From Promicromonospora sp. AC04 (GTDB taxonomy: Bacteria; Actinomycetota; Actinomycetes; Actinomycetales; Cellulomonadaceae): 64,000 nucleotides of DNA. Location of the stretch: contig NZ_QBUG01000004.1 in the NCBI RefSeq assembly GCF_003058225.1, positions 491,285-555,284 of the forward strand. Direction: 5' to 3'. This document shows, one piece after another, positions 8,999 to 18,409 of the stretch; the first letter of the stretch is position 1; the number at the start of each line of letters is the position of its first letter. Under the pieces are notes generated by a model. The model was given only the letters and a program-made list of their open reading frames with translations. It was not told the origin of the DNA and searched no databases. The position numbers were made by a program, and so were the translations under genes.

Positions 8999-11900
8999 GC
9001 TCCGGCTCGCGGCAGACCTGGAGCTCCGTCCCCATCCACGGCCACCGCCCGAGGCCCGTGGTCGCGATGCTGGCCGACGGCTCCGGGGACGGGGTCGACG
9101 TCGGTTCGCACTCCTCGACCCAGCACGCCTCGCTGTCGACCGCGAACGAGCGCTCCACGGTGTGCGACGCACCCTCCAGCTCACGGGTCAGCCGCACGGT
9201 GACGTTGCCCTTGAAGCTGAACGGGGTCTGGCGCGTGAGCTCGAGCGTGGTCGTTCCCGCGCCGACCGCCTGCGCCGGGCCCTCCTCGCCGGTGCCGTCG
9301 TGGATCAGCACGCCCGTCCAGTCGCGGCCGGTCCGGTTGTCGACCGCGGCCGTCAGCTGCACGGTGTTCTCGACGCACGCGGCTGCCGCCGCCACCGACA
9401 CCTGTTCGGTGGGCCAGGTGATCTCGGCGCACGAGTTGAACCGCACGTCGATCTCGTCCAGCACCTGGCCGGCCGCCTCCAGGGTCAAGGTGTTGGTACC
9501 CCAGGTGACCGGGAACTCGAACTTCTCGGACGACCCGGCGGGAACGGTCTTCGTCAGGCCCGCGATGTGGAACTTGACCGGCAGGGTCGAGTCCCTGTTG
9601 TCCGCCATGAGGCCGAAGGTCTGCACCGAGCGGTCCTGCTCGACGTCGAAGACGCACTCCGCCGACATGGTCGAAGGGCCCCTCGCGGGCTGAATCACCG
9701 CGGCGTCGAAGCGCTCAGTGGGATTGACGTCCGGCACGAACGAGCGGTCGGCCGGGTCGCCGTCGGCGTCCGCCACCTCTCGCGAGAGGTGGAAGGTGAC
9801 TTCGCCCTCCGCCAGGTGCGTGCGGCCCGTGTTCACCGAGAAGGTCACCGGGCCGCCCGGCGCCACGACGCGGCTGACGGACTCGATGGTCCCGTCACCC
9901 AGCGGCACGGACATGACGGCGGTCAGCGACTCGTCCGACGTGTTGGTCAGCGTGCCCTCGATGCCGACGGTGCCGCCGGCATTGACGGTCTGCACGCTCG
10001 TATCGGTACCCCACGACGGGGAGTAGCAGCCCATCCGGCCGTGCTCACCCGCGTCGATACGGGTCTCGTAGGTGCGGCCGTCCACGTCCGTGGCCAGGAC
10101 GAAGACCCCCTGGCCAGCCGGAACCCGCAGGCCGTCGGGCACCGTGATCCGGGTGCTCTCGCCGGGTGCAAGATCCTTGCCGGACGACGCGCTGCCTCCG
10201 GCCGCCTCGAGGGCGACCCGCAGGGTGCGCTGGGTCGTGTTGGTATAGGTACCGATCACCGCGACTTCGGCCGTGTCGACGCCGCCCTTGGCGAGGCACT
10301 CCGCGACGACGCCGCCGACGCCGGCCTCGGCGTTGGCCCAGGCGGACGTCACGACCAGCGTGGCCGAGGCCGAGTGCGCGTTCCCCGTGAGGACCGGGCT
10401 GATGCTCGCCGCGCCGAGCACGGTGGGCTCCCCCGACGACGACGGGGACGAAGCGGTGGTGATGTTCAGCGGCACGTCGACGGTCCCGCCCAGGTCCAGC
10501 TGCATCGCGGCCGCATCCGTCCCGGCGCGCGGCGCACAGAGCCAGGTGTTCGGCAGCTCGGCCGGCGCGCAGGACAATGCGGGCTGCGTCGAGGTGGGCG
10601 TCACGCCGTCGGGCAGGGTCACCTCGACCGACCACCCGCCCGGGACGACCGCACGGTCACCAGTGCTGACGACGCGGACCGGCAGCGACGCGACGCCGGG
10701 GCTCGCAAGCGAGACGTCCTCGGTCTGCGCGGACAGCTCGGGGCCGAACGGCGCCACCGTGCGGTCCTGGAGGTCCACGCTGACGGGCTCGACGCCGTCG
10801 GCCCAGACCTTGGCGCCGACGGGGTAGTCGCCACCGGAGTTGGCCTCCACCTGCACCGCGACGTCGTGCTTTGCACCCGGCGCGAGCTCACCGAGCGAGC
10901 AGACCAGGACGTTTTCCTGCTCGGTGGGCATACAGGCGGCGGGGCCATCGGCCGGCATCGGGTCCGCCGAGGGGGGCGCGCTGGGCGCCGACGTCGGCAG
11001 GGCCTGCGTCTCGCCGTCGGACGAGCCGCTCCCGGTCTCGGTGCCGGATGCGGCGTCGCCGCTCGCGTCGGAAGCGGAGCTGGGCGACGTCGGCGTGGCC
11101 TCGGGGTTCGACGCCGGTGTGTCCGTCGTGCCGTCGTCGTCCGAGCCCTTGGAGCTCGACACCAGGCGTCCGCCGACGCCGGTCCCGAACGGACCTTCCG
11201 GCTTCGCGACGGTGAGCCCGGTCGGGAGCGTGATCTCCAGCTGGGTACCCGTGGCCGCGGTGTTGCCCTTGTTCTCGACGGTGAACGACAGGTCCTGGGC
11301 CTCGCGGGCGGCCAGCGGCTTCGCGGCGTCGGCGTAGTCGACGACGAGGTACGTCGTGTTCTCGCCCGGCTCGACGTCGGTCGGCAGGACGGGCTCGCCG
11401 TCCTTGATCTCCTCGCTGCCCGGCAGCTCGCGGCCCTCGTTGGTGGCGATCACCGTGTCGACCACGGGGTCGGCGTCGGCCGGTGCGGCGATCTGCAACG
11501 CGGCGACCATGCCGACGGCGGCGACGGCGAGCGCCCCCGCGGCCATGCTGCCGCCTGTCGCGGCGGCAGCCGCGGAGGCAAAGGCGCCGGCGGTGGCGGA
11601 GACGGCGGACGACATCGCGCCGGAGAACGTGGTGGTCGAAGCCGCGCCCGCCGTCACCGTGGCGGTCGGCGCACTGCTGACGGCCGCACCGGCGCCGGCC
11701 TTGGCGGCGACGACCAGACCACCGATCGGCGCGCCTGCACCGACCAGGGCGAGGCCACCCGCACCGAGGACCAGCGGGGCGATGACGGTCTTCATGCCGT
11801 GCGCGACGTCGTGGAGCTCGAGCACCAGGGCGCTGCAGGTGCCGCAGGTGGAGAGGTGTTCGTCGATCTTCGCGGTCTCGCGCTTGGACAGGCTCTCGCG

Positions 11901-12530
11901 GACGTACCCGCCGAGGAGCGGGTTGACGCTACGGCACGTGTCCGACGGCGCATGCGTGAGGTGCTGCTGCAGGTACCCCGCACGCAGCGCTTCCTTGGCG
12001 CGGTAGAGCAGGGCGGAGACGCCGTTGGGGCTGAGGCCGAGCACGGGCGCGACCTGGGCAGGTTTCAGGTCGTCGACCAGCACGTACCAGAGCACCTCGC
12101 GCCAGCGCCCCGGCAGGTCGAAGTACGCCTTGGAGACCACGCTGCGCTCGAAGCCGGCGAGCGCGGGGTCCTCCTCCGAGGCCACCCGGCCGAGCACCGA
12201 CTCGATCTCGTCGTCCGTGGTAGGGCGGGTACGCGCGGCACCGCGGGACACGTCGAACGACCGGTGGCGCACCACGGTGTACAGGTAGGTGCGGAACCCG
12301 GCATCGGGGCCGGCCCCGCGGTGGAGCATCTCGAACAGCTTGCTGAAGGCGTCCGCGACGACGTCGTCCGCGTCCGCGTGGGAGACGTACTGGCGAGCGA
12401 GTGCACGCGCGGCTCCGGCGTGGCGCTCGTAGAGCACACCAAAAGCGTCGCGGTCACCCGACCTGACCTGCAGGATCAGTTCCGCGTCGCTAGGGGTGGT
12501 TCCCCCGGTACTGCTCTCGACTTGCTTCAC
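8985..12530 (-). CDS. ECF sigma factor fused to zinc-finger, membrane and extracytoplasmic domains
   Basis: About 1181 residues from the GTG at 12530; longer TTG-started forms would begin before the probable transcription start. Residues 16-95 form sigma region 2 and 130-190 form region 4 with its helix-turn-helix, so the N terminus is a complete ECF sigma factor. Residues 199-232 carry a zinc-binding anti-sigma signature (Cys199, then H-x3-C-x2-C at His225, Cys229, Cys232). Hydrophobic segments near 247-277 and 330-348 follow. The remaining 800 or so residues are beta-rich repeats like DUF11/CARDB with a Ser/Thr-Asp linker and paired cysteines, probably outside the cell. This is a one-protein sigma/anti-sigma/sensor. 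Target promoters and signal are unknown. Confidence 0.8.
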   Translation of the reverse strand: MKQVESSTGGTTPSDAELILQVRSGDRDAFGVLYERHAGAARALARQYVSHADADDVVADAFSKLFEMLHRGAGPDAGFRTYLYTVVRHRSFDVSRGAARTRPTTDDEIESVLGRVASEEDPALAGFERSVVSKAYFDLPGRWREVLWYVLVDDLKPAQVAPVLGLSPNGVSALLYRAKEALRAGYLQQHLTHAPSDTCRSVNPLLGGYVRESLSKRETAKIDEHLSTCGTCSALVLELHDVAHGMKTVIAPLVLGAGGLALVGAGAPIGGLVVAAKAGAGAAVSSAPTATVTAGAASTTTFSGAMSSAVSATAGAFASAAAAATGGSMAAGALAVAAVGMVAALQIAAPADADPVVDTVIATNEGRELPGSEEIKDGEPVLPTDVEPGENTTYLVVDYADAAKPLAAREAQDLSFTVENKGNTAATGTQLEITLPTGLTVAKPEGPFGTGVGGRLVSSSKGSDDDGTTDTPASNPEATPTSPSSASDASGDAASGTETGSGSSDGETQALPTSAPSAPPSADPMPADGPAACMPTEQENVLVCSLGELAPGAKHDVAVQVEANSGGDYPVGAKVWADGVEPVSVDLQDRTVAPFGPELSAQTEDVSLASPGVASLPVRVVSTGDRAVVPGGWSVEVTLPDGVTPTSTQPALSCAPAELPNTWLCAPRAGTDAAAMQLDLGGTVDVPLNITTASSPSSSGEPTVLGAASISPVLTGNAHSASATLVVTSAWANAEAGVGGVVAECLAKGGVDTAEVAVIGTYTNTTQRTLRVALEAAGGSASSGKDLAPGESTRITVPDGLRVPAGQGVFVLATDVDGRTYETRIDAGEHGRMGCYSPSWGTDTSVQTVNAGGTVGIEGTLTNTSDESLTAVMSVPLGDGTIESVSRVVAPGGPVTFSVNTGRTHLAEGEVTFHLSREVADADGDPADRSFVPDVNPTERFDAAVIQPARGPSTMSAECVFDVEQDRSVQTFGLMADNRDSTLPVKFHIAGLTKTVPAGSSEKFEFPVTWGTNTLTLEAAGQVLDEIDVRFNSCAEITWPTEQVSVAAAAACVENTVQLTAAVDNRTGRDWTGVLIHDGTGEEGPAQAVGAGTTTLELTRQTPFSFKGNVTVRLTRELEGASHTVERSFAVDSEACWVEECEPTSTPSPEPSASIATTGLGRWPWMGTELQVCREPEPDQA

Positions 12531-12588
12531 GTCTACCCAGACTCTCGCGGTCGTCGCGCTGCCCAAGACTGTCGTCCGCCCTCGCAAG

Positions 12589-12594
12589 ACTATA
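12589..12594 (-). promoter_or_regulatory. Candidate -10 box of the sigma-fusion gene
   Basis: TATAGT on the minus strand, 58 bases upstream of the GTG start; no convincing -35 at 17 bases. Confidence 0.4.
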
Positions 12595-12682
12595 GAGCCA
12601 CGTCGACGGTTTAGGGGGTGGAAAGCAATATTCCGGGGTGACAGCCGGGTGAAGTCCGCAACATCACCATCGAAGGTGCGTC

Positions 12683-13480
12683 ATGATGAGTGCCCGTGAA
12701 GGTCCAATCATCATGAGCGAGTCACAGCAGGAGGTGCAGGTGCGCGTGCACGACCTGCGCGAGCGGTGGCGCGCTACCAGTCTGGCGTCGGTGTGGATCC
12801 GGCCGAACGACTGGGAGCACCCCGCTGCGGAGGCCCTGGCCGAGGCGCTGGCCGAGGGCCGCGGAGTGATCGCGCCCGCCGAGCGCCTAGGAGCAGCACG
12901 CGCCAGCGTTGGCGCCGGGATCACCGAGGCACTCGACGACGTCGCGTGTCTCTACGCCGCGTTCGGCCGTCCAACGGATGTCGGTGCGCTGCGGGCCGCA
13001 GCGATCGGCTGGGTCGGCGAGCGTGAACGCGTCCCGTACCAGGTGGCCACGCACGACCCGTCGACAGGCCTTCCCACCGGCGAGTACCTGGGCGAGCGCC
13101 TGCGCGAGACGTACGGCACGGCGCAGCGCTCCGGCACCACCGCCGGCGCCTCCCACTGCCTGCTGGTGCTCGACGTCGGACTCGACAGCCTTGACACGTG
13201 GCAGCGGCTGGCGCGCTCCGCCGCGATCGGACGCACCCTGCACCAGGTGTTCGGCGAGGGCCACCCCATGGCCGCGGTCGGCGACGGCACCTTCGTTGTG
13301 CTGTGCGAGCGCGGCCCCTCGACGGCCGAGCTCGGTCAGTCGCTCCGCCGCGTCGTGGAGCGCAACGCCGAGGTGCTCGGCCTCACGACGGAGGTGCGCC
13401 GGCCGACTCGGGTCTGGGTGGAACGCCTCCCCGGGACGCACGCCGACGCGCTGCTGCTGCTGGAGCACCTGGCTCGCTGA
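12683..13480 (+). CDS. Degenerate GGDEF-like regulatory protein
   Basis: About 265 residues from the ATG at 12683 (GAAGG six bases upstream); an ATG at 12713 is the alternative. The C-terminal half starts with H-D-P-S-T-G-L-P-T-G-E-Y-L, the characteristic opening of diguanylate cyclase domains, but the active-site GG(D/E)EF loop is replaced by V-G-D-G-T-F, so cyclase activity is not expected. The N-terminal half is helical, without a recognised domain. It is divergent from the membrane sigma-factor gene; a regulatory link between the two is only suggested by position. Confidence 0.55.
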   Translation: MMSAREGPIIMSESQQEVQVRVHDLRERWRATSLASVWIRPNDWEHPAAEALAEALAEGRGVIAPAERLGAARASVGAGITEALDDVACLYAAFGRPTDVGALRAAAIGWVGERERVPYQVATHDPSTGLPTGEYLGERLRETYGTAQRSGTTAGASHCLLVLDVGLDSLDTWQRLARSAAIGRTLHQVFGEGHPMAAVGDGTFVVLCERGPSTAELGQSLRRVVERNAEVLGLTTEVRRPTRVWVERLPGTHADALLLLEHLAR

Positions 13481-13516
13481 ACGCCGCCGTCCGCACCGGA
13501 CCTTCGAACCACGCGA

Positions 13517-13549
13517 AGAGCGCCCGCTCGGTGAACGAGCAGGCGCTCT
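13517..13549. terminator. Strong bidirectional hairpin
   Basis: AGAGCGCC pairs with GGCGCTCT, and after one mismatch GCTCG pairs with CGAGC around a five-base loop. It lies between convergent stops at 13480 and 13562. Confidence 0.75.
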
Positions 13550-13561
13550 CGCAACGTTCGG

Positions 13562-13870
13562 TCAGCGCTCCTGGAAGGTGAGGCAGTCGGCGTGCGCCGG
13601 GTCCCCGGGGCCGGGGCCCACGCGGATCGACGGGGCGTTGCACTCCAGGTGGTCGTTGTGGGTGCACTCGCCGCGCTGGCAGGCGCCGACGTGAGCGATG
13701 ACCTTGTCGAGGCCGCCCTTGGCGGTCAACGGGATGAACGTGGCACAGGAGGCGTCACCCGCGTGTCCCGCGATGGTAACGGCGCCGGCGTGGCAGCCGT
13801 GGTCGTGGTTGTAGCCGCAGCCGTCGATCGAACACTCGACGACCTCGGGCATCTCCATCAGCGTGCTCAT
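13562..13870 (-). CDS. DUF1540 cysteine-rich protein
   Basis: 102 residues; GAGGAG precedes the ATG at 13870. Two copies of a Cys-rich motif are visible: V-E-C-S-I-D-G-C-G-Y-N with H-x-C-H-A-G-A-V and a later C-x3-C, then a second, more diverged unit (G-A-C-Q-R-G-E-C-T-H-N). DUF1540 proteins are small, probably zinc-binding and of unknown function. An A/T-richer leader (13871-14037) probably holds its promoter. Confidence 0.8.
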   Translation of the reverse strand: MSTLMEMPEVVECSIDGCGYNHDHGCHAGAVTIAGHAGDASCATFIPLTAKGGLDKVIAHVGACQRGECTHNDHLECNAPSIRVGPGPGDPAHADCLTFQER

Positions 13871-14037
13871 GGTTTTGCTCCTCGCTCGGTGCGCTGCTCC
13901 TCCGGAATAGCTCGATCCTATTCCTGAATTGCAAGACGCGTAGACCAAGGAATGCCTTACCTACATTGTCGCGTGCATTTCTCGATTAACGAAAGAATTG
14001 CATTGCCGAAATCGGCCGGCTGACGGCGGAGAAGTGT

Positions 14038-14490
14038 TCAGCCCTCGCGGCGCGGCGCCGGACGCCAGAGCACCACTGCGCCCCCGCCGACGGTGCGGTG
14101 CTCGAGGTCGACCCGCATCGCCGTACTCCGGACCCGCTGACCGCGCTGGACCACCACCACGTCGCCCGCGGCCGGGCCGGCGGCGAACACGCGCCCCTCC
14201 TCCTGGACCCGCATGAGCAGGTCACCGAGGCGTTCCTCCAGCACCGAGACGTGCGCCTCCAGGTCGAGGATGCGCTTGATCCCGGCGAGGTTGATGCCCT
14301 CGCCCTGCGCGAGCTGCTGCACCTGCAGCAAGCGCGCCACGTCCCGGCGCGAGTAGCGGCGGCCGCGGCCACGCGTTCGCCTGGGCACCACCAGACCGAG
14401 TCGGTCGTACTGCCGGAGCGTCTGCGGGTGCATTCCCGCGAGCTCGGCGGCCTTGGACACGGTGAGCACGGGTGCGTCGTCGTCGACCAT
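14038..14490 (-). CDS. hspR: HspR, MerR-family heat-shock repressor
   Basis: 150 residues; GGGAGGGG lies upstream of the ATG at 14490. The MerR helix-turn-helix is at residues 8-55 (V-S-K-A-A-E-L-A-G-M-H-P-Q-T-L-R-Q-Y-D-R-L-G-L in sequence), followed by a coiled-coil region. HspR represses the dnaK operon by binding HAIR elements with DnaK as co-repressor; two HAIR sites precede dnaK here (18244 and 18306). Last gene of the operon, separated from dnaJ by a strong hairpin. Confidence 0.93.
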   Translation of the reverse strand: MVDDDAPVLTVSKAAELAGMHPQTLRQYDRLGLVVPRRTRGRGRRYSRRDVARLLQVQQLAQGEGINLAGIKRILDLEAHVSVLEERLGDLLMRVQEEGRVFAAGPAAGDVVVVQRGQRVRSTAMRVDLEHRTVGGGAVVLWRPAPRREG

Positions 14491-14545
14491 GTGCCCCTCC
14501 CTGTCTCTTTCGCTCTCCTTGCGTGCGGGCAGGTTAGCCGAAGCT

Positions 14546-14575
14546 GGTGCGGCGGGGCGGACGCCCCACCGCACC
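14546..14575 (-). terminator. Hairpin between dnaJ and hspR
   Basis: GGTGCGG plus GGGGC (14546-14558) pair with GCCCC plus CCGCACC (14563-14575) around a four-base loop. It probably terminates or attenuates transcription before hspR, or shields mRNA ends. Confidence 0.6.
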
Positions 14576-14580
14576 GACCG

Positions 14581-15594
14581 TCATTCCGCCGCCCGCTCGG
14601 CCAGCCCGGCGCGCACGTCCTCGCCGTCGTTCTCGGCGGCGAACTCCTCGAGCGCCTGCTTGGCCTTCCTGCTGAGCTTCTGCGGCACGACCACCTGCAC
14701 GGTGACGAGCAGGTCGCCGGTCGCCTTCGCCGTCCGCACGCCGCGTCCCTTGACACGCAGCACCCGGCCCGACGGCGTCCCCGCCGGCACCTTCAGCCGC
14801 ACGGTCGAACCGTCCAGGGTCGGCACCTCCAGCGTGGTCCCGAGGGCCGCCTCCGAGAACGTGACTGGCACGCTCATCCGCAGGTCGACGCCGTCCAGCG
14901 TCCACACCGGGTGGGGCGTGACGTGCACCGTGACGACCAGGTCGCCCGCCGGGCCGCCGCTGGCACTCGGCCTGCCCTTGCCGCGCAGGCGGATCTTCTT
15001 GCCGTCGTTGATCCCCGCCGGGATCCGGGCCGTGATGGTGCGGCCGTTGACCTCGAGGTCCGCCGTCGTGCCCTCGACGGCCGCGCGGAACGGCAGCGTG
15101 ACCTGGGCGACAATGTCGGCGCCGGCGGTCGGCGCGGTGAACCCGGTCGGGCCGGCCGAGCCATAGGGGGACCTGCCCCCACCGAACATCGAGCCGAGGA
15201 TGTCCTCGAAGCCCGCGCCACTGCTGCCGCCCTGCGTGTAACGGACGCGCGGTCCGCCCCGGCCGGCAGTGCCCTGGGCGCCGCCGAACATGGCGCCCAT
15301 GATGTCCTCGAACCCGCCTGCCCCGGCGCCGCTGGCACCCGCGGAGAAGCGAGCGCCCCCCGCCATCGCGCGCACGGCGTCGTACTGCCTGCGCTGCTCC
15401 GCGTCGGACAGCACCGCGTAGGCCTCGCCGATCTCCTTGAACTTGTTCTCGGCGGCCGCGTTCCCCTGGTTCTGGTCGGGGTGGTACTGGCGCGCGAGCT
15501 TGCGGTAGGCCTTCTTGACGGCCGCGTCGTCGGCGTCCTTGGACACGCCCAGCACGGCGTAGAAGTCCTTCTCCATCCAGTCCTGACCGGTCAT
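14581..15594 (-). CDS. dnaJ: DnaJ-family co-chaperone without zinc finger
   Basis: 337 residues from the ATG at 15594 (AGGAGGT upstream). The J domain carries His38-Pro-Asp, required to stimulate DnaK ATPase. A Gly-rich linker spans about 85-150, and the C-terminal substrate-binding domains follow. The CxxCxGxG zinc repeats are absent, so it is a type II (CbpA-like) J protein, as is usual for the hspR-linked copy in actinobacteria. Third gene of the dnaK operon. Confidence 0.93.
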   Translation of the reverse strand: MTGQDWMEKDFYAVLGVSKDADDAAVKKAYRKLARQYHPDQNQGNAAAENKFKEIGEAYAVLSDAEQRRQYDAVRAMAGGARFSAGASGAGAGGFEDIMGAMFGGAQGTAGRGGPRVRYTQGGSSGAGFEDILGSMFGGGRSPYGSAGPTGFTAPTAGADIVAQVTLPFRAAVEGTTADLEVNGRTITARIPAGINDGKKIRLRGKGRPSASGGPAGDLVVTVHVTPHPVWTLDGVDLRMSVPVTFSEAALGTTLEVPTLDGSTVRLKVPAGTPSGRVLRVKGRGVRTAKATGDLLVTVQVVVPQKLSRKAKQALEEFAAENDGEDVRAGLAERAAE

Positions 15595-15622
15595 GGCACC
15601 TCCTTCCGCACTGTGCTCTCGT

Positions 15623-15655
15623 GGCCGGGCCCGCCCGGTCTGGGCGGGCCCGGCC
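15623..15655 (-). terminator. Perfect 14-bp hairpin between grpE and dnaJ
   Basis: GGCCGGGCCCGCCC (15623-15636) pairs perfectly with 15642-15655 around a five-base loop. An intercistronic structure likely to attenuate or stabilise segments of the heat-shock mRNA. Confidence 0.6.
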
Positions 15656-15668
15656 ATCGAGGACGGGA

Positions 15669-16358
15669 CTACTCCGGTCCGACGACGCCCACGCGCGCCG
15701 CCCGGACGACCTTGTCGCCGATCTTGTACCCGGGCTCCACCACGAGGTTCACCGTGGTGGCCGTAGCTTCCGCTTCGGTCGAGTGCATGAGCGCCTCGTG
15801 CAGGGTGGGGTCGAACTCCTCGCCCACCTTGCCGAACCGCTCGACGCCGAACTTCTGCAGGCTCTGGTCGAGCTTCTCCGCGATCGCCGCCATGGGACCG
15901 CTCAGCTCGCCGTGCTGCTTCGCGCGCTCGACGTCGTCGAGCACGGGCAGCAGCGCCGCCAGCACGTCCTGCACGCCCCGGTCCCGCGCGGCATCCTGGT
16001 CGCGCAGCGCCCGGTTGCGGTAGTTCGTGAAGCTGGCCCGCTCGCGCTGCAGCGCGTCCAGGTGCTCCGCCGCCTCGGCCTTCGCCTTGAGGACCTCGGA
16101 CGCCTCGGCCGCCTCGCCGGACGGCTCGAAGTCGAGCCCTTCCAGCGGATCGACGGAGGCGTCGTCCTGCGCGGGGGTCTCGACGGGCTCGACCACCGCC
16201 TCAGGCTCCTCGGCCGGTGCGGGCCCGGCCGCGGGAGCAGGCTCGGCCGGCCGGCTCTGCTCGCCCGAGTTGTTCACCTTGCGCTTGTCCGTGAACTGGA
16301 AGGGGTGCTCCCCCGAGCCCTCCGGCTCGGGGGAACGTGGCTGGTTCTGGTCCGTCAC
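15669..16358 (-). CDS. grpE: GrpE nucleotide exchange factor
   Basis: 229 residues; the GTG start overlaps the dnaK stop by four bases (GTGA). A disordered acidic/proline N terminus (about 1-80) precedes the long dimerisation helix ([21 protein letters not shown]) and the C-terminal beta domain ([16 protein letters not shown]). It releases ADP from DnaK. Confidence 0.96.
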   Translation of the reverse strand: MTDQNQPRSPEPEGSGEHPFQFTDKRKVNNSGEQSRPAEPAPAAGPAPAEEPEAVVEPVETPAQDDASVDPLEGLDFEPSGEAAEASEVLKAKAEAAEHLDALQRERASFTNYRNRALRDQDAARDRGVQDVLAALLPVLDDVERAKQHGELSGPMAAIAEKLDQSLQKFGVERFGKVGEEFDPTLHEALMHSTEAEATATTVNLVVEPGYKIGDKVVRAARVGVVGPE

Positions 16359-18220
16359 TTGCGCTCGTCCTCGTCGTCCACGATCTCGGCGTCGACGACG
16401 TCCTCCTCAGGGGCGGACTGTGCCTTCGCCGTCTGCGGGCTGCCGTCGGCACCCTGCGAGGCGGGCTGCTCGGCGGCGTACAGCGCCTCACCGATCTTCT
16501 GGGAGGACGCACCGAGCTTCTCGTACGAGGTCTTGACGGCCTCGGCGTCCTCGCCCTCGAGCGCGGACTTCACCGCGGCGATGTCCGCCTCGACCTCGGT
16601 GACGACCTCCGCCGGGAGCTTGTCGCGGTTGTCCGCGATCTGCTTCTCCATGGAGTACGCGAAGGCCTCGGCCTGGTTGCGGGTGTCCGCCTCCTCGCGA
16701 CGCTTCTTGTCCTCGTCGGCGTGCGCCTCGGCGTCCTTGACCATGCGGTCGATGTCCTCCTTGGGGAGGGCCGAGCCGCCGGTGATCTTCATCGACTGCT
16801 CCACGCCCGTGCCGCGGTCCTTGGCGGACACGTGCACGATGCCGTTCGCGTCGATGTCGAACGTGACCTCGATCTGCGGCACGCCGCGCGGGGCGGGCGC
16901 GATACCGGTGAGCTCGAAGACGCCCAGCGGCTTGTTGTCGCGCGTGAACTCGCGCTCGCCCTGGAAGACCTGGATCGCGACGGACGGCTGGTTGTCGTCG
17001 GCCGTGGAGAAGACCTCGCTGCGCTTGGTCGGGATGGCCGTGTTCCGCTCGATGAGCTTGGTCATCACGCCACCCTTGGTCTCGATGCCGAGGGACAGCG
17101 GGGTGACGTCGATGAGCAGGACGTCCTTGCGGTCACCGGAGATGACACCGGCCTGCAGCACGGCGCCGACGGCGACGACCTCGTCCGGGTTCACGCCCTT
17201 GTTGGGCTCGCGGCCGCCGGTGAGCTCCTTGACGACCTCGGTCACGGCGGGCATGCGGGTGGAGCCACCCACGAGCACCACGTGGTCGATCTCCGACACG
17301 GAGATGCCGGCGTCGCGGATCACGGCGTGGAACGGCGCCTTGGTGCGGTCGATGAGGTCCTGCGTCATCTGCTGGAACTGAGCGCGCGTGAGCTTCTCGT
17401 CCAGGTGGATGGGGCCGTTCTCGCTCATCGAGAGGTACTGCATCGAGATGTTGGTGCTCGTCGCGGACGAGAGCTCCTTCTTGGCCTGCTCGGAGGCCTC
17501 GCGGAGGCGCTGCAGCGCGATCTTGTCCTTCGACAGGTCGACGCCCGAGGAGTTCTTCACCTGCTTGATGAGGTACTCCACGACGCGCTGGTCCCAGTCG
17601 TCGCCGCCGAGGCGGTTGTCGCCGGACGTGGCGCGCACCTGGATGGTCGAGAAGTCGTCCTCGTCCTTGCCCACCTCGAGCAGGGACACGTCGAACGTGC
17701 CGCCACCGAGGTCGAAGACCAGGATGAGCTCGTCCTCCTTGCCCTTCTCCAGGCCGTAGGCGAGCGCGGCCGCGGTGGGCTCGTTGACGATGCGCTTGAC
17801 GTCGAGGCCGGCGATCTGGCCCGCGTCCTTCGTCGCCTGACGCTCGGCGTCGTTGAAGTACGCCGGGACCGTGATCACGGCCTCCGTGACGGGCTCGCCC
17901 AGGTACTCCTCGGCGTCGCGCTTGAGCTTGCCCAGGATGCGGGCGGAGATCTCCTGCGCCGTGTACTTCTTGTCGTCGATCTCGACTGCCCAGTCGGTGC
18001 CCATGTGGCGCTTGACCGAGGAGATGGTGCGGTCCACGTTGGTGACCGCCTGACGCTTGGCGACCTCACCCACCAGGACTTCGCCGGTCTTGGAGAACGC
18101 GACCACCGACGGGGTGGTCCGCGAGCCCTCCGCGTTGGCGATGACGGTGGGCTCTCCGCCTTCGAGAACCGCCACCACCGAGTTCGTCGTGCCGAGGTCG
18201 ATACCTACTGCGCGTGCCAT
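16355..18220 (-). CDS. dnaK: Molecular chaperone DnaK (Hsp70)
   Basis: 621 residues from the ATG at 18220 behind GAAGGAAGG. The N terminus reads [14 protein letters not shown]; ATPase-domain phosphate motifs (D-L-G-G-G-T-F-D) and the substrate-binding domain are intact. The C terminus ends in an acidic [12 protein letters not shown] motif. First gene of the dnaK-grpE-dnaJ-hspR operon with a HAIR-flanked promoter. Confidence 0.98.
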   Translation of the reverse strand: MARAVGIDLGTTNSVVAVLEGGEPTVIANAEGSRTTPSVVAFSKTGEVLVGEVAKRQAVTNVDRTISSVKRHMGTDWAVEIDDKKYTAQEISARILGKLKRDAEEYLGEPVTEAVITVPAYFNDAERQATKDAGQIAGLDVKRIVNEPTAAALAYGLEKGKEDELILVFDLGGGTFDVSLLEVGKDEDDFSTIQVRATSGDNRLGGDDWDQRVVEYLIKQVKNSSGVDLSKDKIALQRLREASEQAKKELSSATSTNISMQYLSMSENGPIHLDEKLTRAQFQQMTQDLIDRTKAPFHAVIRDAGISVSEIDHVVLVGGSTRMPAVTEVVKELTGGREPNKGVNPDEVVAVGAVLQAGVISGDRKDVLLIDVTPLSLGIETKGGVMTKLIERNTAIPTKRSEVFSTADDNQPSVAIQVFQGEREFTRDNKPLGVFELTGIAPAPRGVPQIEVTFDIDANGIVHVSAKDRGTGVEQSMKITGGSALPKEDIDRMVKDAEAHADEDKKRREEADTRNQAEAFAYSMEKQIADNRDKLPAEVVTEVEADIAAVKSALEGEDAEAVKTSYEKLGASSQKIGEALYAAEQPASQGADGSPQTAKAQSAPEEDVVDAEIVDDEDERK

Positions 18221-18243
18221 GTTTGCTGCCTTCCTTCGACAGA

Positions 18244-18262
18244 TTGAGTCTGCTGCACTCAA
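18244..18262. promoter_or_regulatory. HAIR element 1 (HspR site)
   Basis: TTGAGT-N7-ACTCAA, matching the HAIR consensus CTTGAGT-N7-ACTCAAG. It overlaps the dnaK -10 box and transcription start. Confidence 0.9.
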
Positions 18263-18289
18263 CTTAGGCCGGAGCGCACGAGGAAGCAA
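18261..18289 (-). promoter_or_regulatory. dnaK promoter
   Basis: Minus-strand -35 TTGCTT (18284-18289), 17-base spacer, -10 TAAGTT (18261-18266). The predicted start lies about 33 bases before the dnaK ATG. Confidence 0.75.
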
Positions 18290-18305
18290 GTTCGGCCCCG
18301 CAAAG

Positions 18306-18324
18306 TTGAGTCCACTTCACTCAA
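18306..18324. promoter_or_regulatory. HAIR element 2 (HspR site)
   Basis: A second TTGAGT-N7-ACTCAA, 17 bases upstream of the -35 box. Together the two sites bracket the promoter. Confidence 0.88.
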
Positions 18325-18409
18325 CCCCGGGCGGCGCTCAAAAGTTCCCGGTGCATGCTTGCCCTGCTAGGACGGCCGGCGGGCGGCGTCGTCCTCGATC
18401 ACCACGGGG

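Noticed and set aside
9162..12614. Open frame of 1150 codons on the plus strand
   Set aside because: It lies opposite the sigma-fusion gene; its translation is Arg/Gly/Val-rich low-complexity sequence typical of antisense frames in GC-rich DNA.
12601..12640. ECF-type autoregulatory promoter (GGAAT with CGTC) before the sigma gene
   Set aside because: The spacing of 21 bases is too long for the usual 16-17.
16337..18247. Long plus-strand frame opposite dnaK
   Set aside because: Antisense shadow of dnaK with no domain and biased composition.
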